From assembly GCA_020635905.1 (NCBI GenBank), contig JACJYV010000003.1, positions 868,001-932,000 of the forward strand: 64,000 nt of DNA, given 5' to 3'. Of this stretch, positions 61,743-64,000 are shown in pieces. Position numbers and translations under genes: made by a program. The first letter of the stretch is position 1; each line of letters opens with the position of its first letter. Below the pieces are notes generated by a model that did no database searches, was not told the DNA's origin, and saw only the letters and a list, made by a program, of their open reading frames with translations. This DNA comes from Bacteroidia bacterium. Its GTDB lineage: Bacteria > Bacteroidota > Bacteroidia > J057 > JADKCL01.

Positions 61743-62822
61743 ATGGAACTCTTCTGGTATATCGTCTTAATGACCATGTTGGCTGTCTATGTGATCCTGG
61801 ATGGCTACGACTTTGGGGCAGGTATCATTCATCTGTTTTTTGCGAAGGAAGAAAAGGACAAAGTACTGATTACCAAATCCATTGGTCCGTTTTGGGATGC
61901 CAATGAAGTGTGGCTGATCGCAGCGGGGGGTGTGCTTTTCTTTGCCTTTCCAACCTTGTATGCCTCGGCCTTCAGCGGCTTTTACCTGCCGCTGATCATG
62001 ATCCTTTGGTTGCTGATTTTCCGGGCCACAGGCCTGGAACTGAGAGGCCAGCTTCACAATTCCCTCTGGGAAAATATCTGGGACAAGGCCTTTGGCCTGG
62101 CCAGCCTGCTGCTGGCCCTCTTTTTTGGAGTTGCCCTGGGCAACGTGGTGCGCGGGGTAAATCTGGGCATGGTCGAAAATGGCGTTTCCACCCAGGAAGC
62201 CCACTATTTTTTCCTTCCCCTCTGGAATTCAACCCTCGATCCCCAATCACATCAACTGGGAATAATTGACTGGTTTACCCTGCTCTTTGGCCTGATCAGC
62301 GTATTGGCCCTTACCATCCACGGCGCAGCCTGGATCATTTTCAAAACCAATTCTTCCCTCAATTCCCGCCTGAAAACTGTGATTTTCTATGCAAACCTGG
62401 GTTTAGTGGGATTAATCCTCCTTTCTCTCCTGCTGGGATTTATTCTCAATCCCCTCCCCTTCCAAAACTTTTGCTCCCGACCCCTGGTCTGGATTTTTAC
62501 GGCCGTCATGCTGACTGGCTCCCTCGGATTATTCAAAATACGTAGCTGGAAAAAAGACGGGATGGGATTCCTTTTTTCCTCTCTTTTCCTGGCAGGTGGA
62601 TTTGCCGCCACGGTGGCTTCCATTTTTCCCAATTTGCTGCCCTCAACCAACACGGTCAATCCATCCCTGACTATTTATAATGTGGCCGCCCCCGAATACG
62701 GCCTCAAAACGGGGCTGAGCTGGTTTGTGGTGGCAGTAGTACTGGTGGCGCTTTACTTGGTGATTCAGTACCGCGTTTTCAGGGGGAAAATGGACGACGT
62801 GGATTATCACGGTGAACATTGA
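61743..62822 (+). CDS. cydB: Cytochrome bd ubiquinol oxidase subunit II (CydB)
   Basis: ATG 61743 is chosen; an earlier in-frame start would lie inside cydA. The 359-residue protein begins ELFWYIVLMTMLAVYVILDG, then DGYDFGAGIIHLFFAK, SIGPFWDANEVWLIAAGGVL and FPTLYASAFSGFYLPL, all hallmark CydB strings. LIFRATGLELRGQ follows. Eight or nine membrane segments; ends with VIQYRVFRGKMDDV. Co-transcribed with cydA (2-bp gap). Confidence 0.95.
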   Translation: MELFWYIVLMTMLAVYVILDGYDFGAGIIHLFFAKEEKDKVLITKSIGPFWDANEVWLIAAGGVLFFAFPTLYASAFSGFYLPLIMILWLLIFRATGLELRGQLHNSLWENIWDKAFGLASLLLALFFGVALGNVVRGVNLGMVENGVSTQEAHYFFLPLWNSTLDPQSHQLGIIDWFTLLFGLISVLALTIHGAAWIIFKTNSSLNSRLKTVIFYANLGLVGLILLSLLLGFILNPLPFQNFCSRPLVWIFTAVMLTGSLGLFKIRSWKKDGMGFLFSSLFLAGGFAATVASIFPNLLPSTNTVNPSLTIYNVAAPEYGLKTGLSWFVVAVVLVALYLVIQYRVFRGKMDDVDYHGEH

Positions 62823-62959
62823 GGCGCTTCCAACCTGGGAAAAGACGGGCGAAATACCATTGAAAAAACTTAACCTGGGAAAGACCGCTCTGCAGGTGAA
62901 ATTTTGAAAAATCCCGCTTAACTTTAGGTCTGCACAGGCAGTTCTGGTCAAGTGAAAAA

Positions 62960-63814
62960 ATGGATGAAAATCATTTAATCCAACATTATTACCGCGAATT
63001 AGGTACTTTTCGGGAACATTTTGCCCAAACCCGTGCGGGTTTGGGGCGGGACGACATTCACCAGTTGCGGGTGAGTATCAAAAAGCTGCGGGCCATTTTG
63101 CATTTGCTGGAACTGGCAGGCAAGGGAGCCTGGTCAACTGCGGGTTTGCTGGATCTTTTTGCCCAATTATTCAAAAAAGCTGGCAAGGTCAGGGAAGCCC
63201 AGATAAACCTGGGACTGGTTGAAAATGAGGCCGCTGAATGCCTGGGATCTTATTCCAAATCACAGGAAAAGAAGCTACTCCATCGCAAGGAAAAACTGCA
63301 TGCCCAACTGGAGCAGTTCGACTTTGAAAAACTGGATCAGTTGAATCAGGAATTGAGTCAAAACACAAAAAATCTACTCAATCAGACGGTTTTTGAAGAA
63401 GGAACCCGTTTTGTGGAGGAATCGTTGCAGGAGGTGGATGGGTTGCGCAAAAAGATCAAAGACGATGAAGTTTTGCACGACATTCGCATCAAACTGAAGG
63501 CCGTGCATGAGGTGCTTTCCATTCTCGCTGACCTTTCGCCCACGGAAGAACTGCTGAAATTCAAGGCTGAAATCAAAATGATCAATGAGTTGATCGGGGA
63601 ATGGCATGATCATACGGTCCTGGGCAGTTCTATTCAGGAATTTGACCAGGAAGAACTCAATAAAAAGGGTCGGGCCGAACTCAAAAAACACCTGAAAGCC
63701 CTGAAGCAGCAAAATGCCCTCAACCGCAGGCAAATTGTGGCTTTTTTACATGAGATTATCAGTTCCAGGCTTCCCAAACCAGCGCGGGCCAGGGCCCGCA
63801 AAACTCATTCCTGA
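62960..63814 (+). CDS. CHAD-domain protein
   Basis: A 284-residue, strongly helical protein. The family motifs are the first H-x-L-R-V-x-x-K-K-L helix (DDIHQLRVSIKKLRAIL, about 31-47), a second LHDIRIKLKAVHEVL (about 174-188) and LIGEWHDHTVLGSSI (about 213-227). The central helix pair (LEQFDFEKLDQLNQELSQN) is coiled-coil-like. CHAD domains bind inorganic polyphosphate through lysines and histidines. There is no adjacent CYTH gene here. Its stop overlaps the minus-strand gene from the right edge by 10 bp (tail to tail). Confidence 0.88.
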   Translation: MDENHLIQHYYRELGTFREHFAQTRAGLGRDDIHQLRVSIKKLRAILHLLELAGKGAWSTAGLLDLFAQLFKKAGKVREAQINLGLVENEAAECLGSYSKSQEKKLLHRKEKLHAQLEQFDFEKLDQLNQELSQNTKNLLNQTVFEEGTRFVEESLQEVDGLRKKIKDDEVLHDIRIKLKAVHEVLSILADLSPTEELLKFKAEIKMINELIGEWHDHTVLGSSIQEFDQEELNKKGRAELKKHLKALKQQNALNRRQIVAFLHEIISSRLPKPARARARKTHS

Positions 63815-64000
63815 AACTGTTGCTCAGCTGGTTTGGGCTTCTTCAGCAGCTGCCAGGCTGCGAAGGCCACCAGCAGCCAACTCAGTCCAATGGTCGAATA
63901 ATGCAAAAATCCGTAGCCAAAACCCGCTGAATTGGAGTGTTCATCCACCTTCACATCCTGCACCTGGTTGCCGTTTTCATCGAGATAAGTGGTGGTGACC
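63805..64000 (-). CDS. Partial membrane protein at right edge (C-terminus only)
   Basis: An open minus-strand frame runs from the window edge to TGA at 63805-63807 (64 residues visible). It reads VTTTYLDENGNQVQDVKVDE, then a membrane helix (GFLHYSTIGLSWLLVAFAAW), ending QLLKKPKPAEQQFQE. The start lies beyond 64000. The visible part suggests a protein with a soluble N-terminal domain and a C-terminal anchor. It overlaps the end of the CHAD gene by 10 bp. Confidence 0.65.
   Translation of the reverse strand, partial: VTTTYLDENGNQVQDVKVDEHSNSAGFGYGFLHYSTIGLSWLLVAFAAWQLLKKPKPAEQQFQE

Overview
The window looks like a chromosome segment of a free-living member of the Bacteroidota, probably near Saprospiraceae/Lewinella. 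I infer this from several secreted proteins ending in type A or type B type-IX-secretion (T9SS) sorting domains, from promoters of the TTG-N19..21-TAnnTTTG kind, from heptamer arrays based on GTAAACC, and from many small secreted or lipoproteins of the Bacteroidota type. No rRNA, tRNA or CRISPR array was seen.

Layout. (1) 1-12933, plus strand: the baseplate and fibre half of a contractile phage-tail-like machine. In order: a partial repeat protein, a glycine-rich protein, a gp27/gpD-like hub, a gp5/gpV-like OB-fold spike, a spike-tip-like protein, a gp25 wedge, baseplate J, a tail-I-like protein, three fibre/accessory proteins, a possible tail-completion protein, and a 675-residue alpha/beta hydrolase closing the run. 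No capsid, terminase, lysis or integrase gene is visible, so an (extracellular) contractile injection system is at least as likely as a prophage; sheath, tube and ATPase genes would lie left of the window. (2) 13097-24301: an ATP-grasp protein, then secreted enzymes (GH57-like amylase, MORN protein, papain-like protease, PhoD-like phosphatase, SDR, GH114-like lipoprotein). (3) 24302-26260: a tandem MITE-like repeat array carrying an inserted IS4-family element with clear inverted repeats and a 6-bp target duplication. (4) 26306-41199: mostly small hypothetical, secreted and regulatory genes, including a histidine kinase/response regulator pair, a GNAT, a methyltransferase broken by one stop codon, and a ferredoxin-like protein. 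(5) 41443-47599: two tandem paralogous polytopic membrane proteins, then a giant T9SS type-B protein frameshifted in a G5 run. (6) 47829-55811: a divergent damage-response-like locus. On the minus strand, an S24 self-cleaving repressor is followed closely by tcmP and a DUF5131 gene. On the plus strand are a Y-family polymerase, an unrecognised 140-residue protein and a DnaE2-like polymerase, joined by 4-bp and 1-bp overlaps. The 680 bp between the two arms hold six strong hairpins. (7) 55878-64000: secreted and lipoproteins, a phosphodiester glycosidase, a DEAD-box helicase, cytochrome bd oxidase (cydAB), a CHAD protein and a partial minus-strand membrane gene.

How the parts work together. 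The baseplate genes would assemble the distal end of a contractile tail, with the hydrolase as a possible payload. The S24 repressor is placed to control both the translesion polymerase operon and the TcmP/DUF5131 pair. The secreted hydrolases fit a polymer-degrading life style. A dispersed GC-rich repeat family (four copies), heptamer arrays and the MITE array show that intergenic space here is colonised by repeats.

All assignments come from reading motifs and context; no database search was run.
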